A stretch of DNA of 7,696 bases from positions 1-7,696 of the forward strand of contig JANRJF010000443.1 in NCBI GenBank assembly GCA_033764095.1. Direction: 5' to 3'. Below, piece by piece: positions 6,116 to 7,696 of the stretch. Made by a program: the position numbers and the translations under genes. The notes below the pieces were generated by a model, which did no database searches, had not been told where the DNA came from, and worked only from the letters and a program-made list of their open reading frames with translations. Origin of the DNA: JBDTMT01 sp033764095 (GTDB lineage Bacteria; Desulfobacterota; Binatia; HRBIN30; CADEER01). Positions within the stretch are counted from its first letter, which is position 1. The number at the start of each line of letters is the position of its first letter.

Positions 6116-6142
6116 GCAAGCCTTCGCCCAGAGCAAGGGCCA

Positions 6143-6197
6143 ACCACCAAGCCACCAAGCGGACCGCAGAAGCTTGGTGCCTTGGGGTTTGGTGGTG
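6143..6197. repeat. Palindrome 5: imperfect inverted repeat built of CACCAAG units (period 8)
   Basis: The left arm (6143-6160) has two units, at 6145 and 6153. The right arm (6172-6196) reads, on the opposite strand, as about three units (CACCAAG, CCCCAAG, CACCAAA). The inner 8 bp (6153-6160 with 6172-6179) and outer 8 bp (6143-6150 with 6189-6196) pair, leaving the extra right-arm unit as a bulge. It lies between the convergent murI and multicopper oxidase genes, 27 bp after the murI stop, where a bidirectional terminator would be expected. No strong T-tract is seen on either side. Confidence 0.82.
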
Positions 6198-6212
6198 CTT
6201 CCTGAAGCCCCG

Positions 6213-7646
6213 TCAGCTGAACGGATCGCACATGTGGTGCGGCGGAATCGGCAGGGCCGGATCGTAGATCAGGATGTTCGCCATCATGCCCTGATCGGCG
6301 TGCTGGACGATGTGGCAGTGGAAAACGAACTCGCCGAGGATGATCGGGTTGGTGAAGGGGAGGATGGCGGTGACCGAGCTGGGGGTGTCGTCGCTCGGGG
6401 CGGCGGGCAGGTTGACGGTGTCCTGGTAGCCGACGAAGGGCTGCTCGACGCCGTTCACCTTGGTGACCTGGAAGTCGATCTGGTGGATGTGGAAGACGTG
6501 CTCCTCGCGCGAGGTGTTGAGGATGGTCCACTCCTCGACGTTGCCGAGCGGCACCAGCGTGTCGATGCAGTGGTGGTCGTACGGACGCCCGTTGATGGTG
6601 AAGACGTTCGGGTTGTCGGTGTCGGCGAAGGTCATGGTGCGGCGCATGTCGATGCGGTCGTGGCGCAGGTCGCGCACCACCGGGAAGTCGTCGGGCAGCG
6701 GGAGCGGGTCGAGCGGCGCGCCCTGCGAGGCGACCGTCGCCAGCAGTTGGCCGGGGTAGGCGTCGCCGTCGGGGCCGGTGTTGTAGGCGGCGGCGCGCAG
6801 TCGGTAGGTGCCGCGCGGCGGCCCGTAGATCAGCAGCTCGATGCGCTTGCCGGGCGGCAGCAGCAGCTCGTCGGTCTCGGTGATCTGGTTCTGCAGGTTG
6901 CCGTCCTGCGCAATGACGTAGAACGGCTGCCCGCCGAGGTCGATCTGGTAGTAGATGTTGGCGCCGATGTTGCCGATGCGCCAGAACTCCAGCTGACCGG
7001 GCTGCATGGTGATGCGCGGCTGGTAGAGGCCGTTGATCGTACGCCTGGTCGGGCCGGCCGGGTCGGGGAACTCGACCGGCGCGCCGTGCGCGAGCTTGAG
7101 ATCCTTGAGCAGCATGATGCGCTCGGGGATGTCGGCCAGGCTGGGAAAGGGGGCGAGGATGTCGCCGACGATCATGCCGCCGGACAGGCCGCCGGCGATC
7201 TGCGAGTTCACGTCGGGATGGAAGTGCGGGTGGTACCAGAACAGCCCCTGCGCGTGGTCGGCGGGGATCGGCATCTCGTACTGCCAGGTCTGCTCGGGCG
7301 CGACGTCGATGAAGACGTTGTCGCCGCGGCCGAGCGGCGAGACCTGCAGGCCGTGGTAGTGCAGGTTGGTCGACATCGGGCCGAAGTTGCCGAGCGTCAG
7401 CCGCACCAAGTCGCCCGGCTGCACGCGCAGCACCGGCGGCATGTAGAGGCCGTTGTAGACGGCGCGGAAGTTGACCGTCCGGCCGGCCACCCGCAGCCGC
7501 GCCGGTTCGGCCGCCAACAGGCCGGTGAGCTCGCCGTCGTGGCTCACCCACTCCGGCGGGTTGCTGAACGGTACCGGCTGCGGGTTGGAACTGTCGCCGC
7601 AGGCCGTAAGCAGTATCCCGAGGGTGATCGTCACGAGTCGCCACAT
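6213..7646 (-). CDS. Multicopper oxidase (laccase-like), predicted lipoprotein
   Basis: The 477-residue protein has all four copper-binding motifs: HYHG (96-99), WYHPHFH (137-143), HVFHIH (383-388) and HCHIVQHADQGM (443-454). The HCH cysteine (444) and Met454 mark a type 1 copper site with methionine as axial ligand. Together they form the type 1 and the trinuclear type 2/3 centre that oxidises a substrate or metal ion while reducing O2 to water. Cupredoxin domains occupy about 50-160, 175-310 and 345-465. The N terminus (residues 1-16) is a lipoprotein signal with lipobox LTAC, so Cys16 would be lipidated and the enzyme anchored in the envelope; Gly at +2 permits outer-membrane sorting. No methionine-rich insert of CueO type is seen, so copper or manganese oxidation is not specifically indicated. 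No copper-resistance gene is adjacent. The ATG lacks a clear ribosome-binding site and lies 22 bp from the palindrome-like repeat at the window edge. Confidence 0.94.
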   Translation of the reverse strand: MWRLVTITLGILLTACGDSSNPQPVPFSNPPEWVSHDGELTGLLAAEPARLRVAGRTVNFRAVYNGLYMPPVLRVQPGDLVRLTLGNFGPMSTNLHYHGLQVSPLGRGDNVFIDVAPEQTWQYEMPIPADHAQGLFWYHPHFHPDVNSQIAGGLSGGMIVGDILAPFPSLADIPERIMLLKDLKLAHGAPVEFPDPAGPTRRTINGLYQPRITMQPGQLEFWRIGNIGANIYYQIDLGGQPFYVIAQDGNLQNQITETDELLLPPGKRIELLIYGPPRGTYRLRAAAYNTGPDGDAYPGQLLATVASQGAPLDPLPLPDDFPVVRDLRHDRIDMRRTMTFADTDNPNVFTINGRPYDHHCIDTLVPLGNVEEWTILNTSREEHVFHIHQIDFQVTKVNGVEQPFVGYQDTVNLPAAPSDDTPSSVTAILPFTNPIILGEFVFHCHIVQHADQGMMANILIYDPALPIPPHHMCDPFS

Positions 7647-7668
7647 GGCGGCGCGTATACCACTTCAA

Positions 7669-7696
7669 CGCAGAGACGCGGGGGCGCGGGGGGCGC
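7669..7696. repeat. Palindrome 6 (partial): CGCRGRG tandem units, period 8, cut by the window edge
   Basis: Units CGCAGAG (7669), CGCGGGG (7677) and CGCGGGG (7685) are spaced by single bases, as in the arms of palindrome 2, and the sequence then runs off the window. The inverted partner is expected just beyond 7696 but is not visible, so its palindromic nature is inferred from the other members. It is upstream of the multicopper oxidase gene. Confidence 0.55.

Noticed and set aside
4982..6136. Upstream extension of the DUF1329 frame on the minus strand through the promoter region and murI
   Set aside because: A good ribosome-binding site and signal peptide fix the start at 4981. The extension is antisense to murI and crosses palindrome 4.
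5878..7668. Minus-strand frame overlapping the multicopper oxidase and the 3' end of murI
   Set aside because: It is out of frame with the clear copper-binding motifs and is Arg/Pro-rich shadow sequence.

Overview
This 7.7-kb window is GC-rich chromosomal DNA, densely coded, from a Gram-negative bacterium. The coding style, the DUF1329 protein, the small exported protein and the ILVBL/HACL-like thiamine-diphosphate enzyme fit an uncultured Desulfobacterota- or Binatota-like (former Deltaproteobacteria) lineage. That placement is an inference from protein character, not a proven assignment. No rRNA, tRNA, transposase, phage gene or CRISPR array is visible.

Layout. (1) The C-terminal part of a thiamine-diphosphate enzyme enters from the left edge and ends at 906 (+). 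(2) A stand-alone CinA/MoaB-type domain protein lies at 1050-1781 (+). (3) Three tightly packed + genes follow: a 133-residue exported protein (1917-2318), a membrane-anchored SRPBCC-domain protein (2345-2944) and the ribosome-assembly GTPase EngB/YihA (2945-3538). The last two share a frame and are separated by a single TGA. (4) A DUF1329 periplasmic or outer-membrane protein lies on the minus strand (4981-3662), convergent with engB. (5) Glutamate racemase MurI (5231-6115, +) is divergent from the DUF1329 gene. (6) A lipoprotein multicopper oxidase (7646-6213, minus) is convergent with murI. The genes do not form one pathway. Housekeeping genes (engB, murI) are mixed with envelope and redox genes.

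The striking content is between the genes. Every intergenic gap of more than about 90 bp holds a palindrome whose arms are short tandem repeats: 911-1043, 1784-1886, 3515-3646, 5103-5178 and 6143-6197. A sixth probably starts at 7669 and is cut by the window edge. Arms are roughly 18-36 nt. Four of the five complete ones are 32-36 nt long and 89-100% complementary. Each gap uses a different repeated word. Five of the six share a 7-nt core, CRCNRRK, usually present three times per arm, with short spacers that give periods of 8, 9 or 10 nt. Arms are poorer in G+C than the flanking genes. One arm supplies the last seven codons and the stop of engB, one ends six bases before the cinA-like start codon, and one perfect 33-bp palindrome lies upstream of two divergent genes, where it cannot be terminating either gene. 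This diversified family is the best candidate here for an under-described system.
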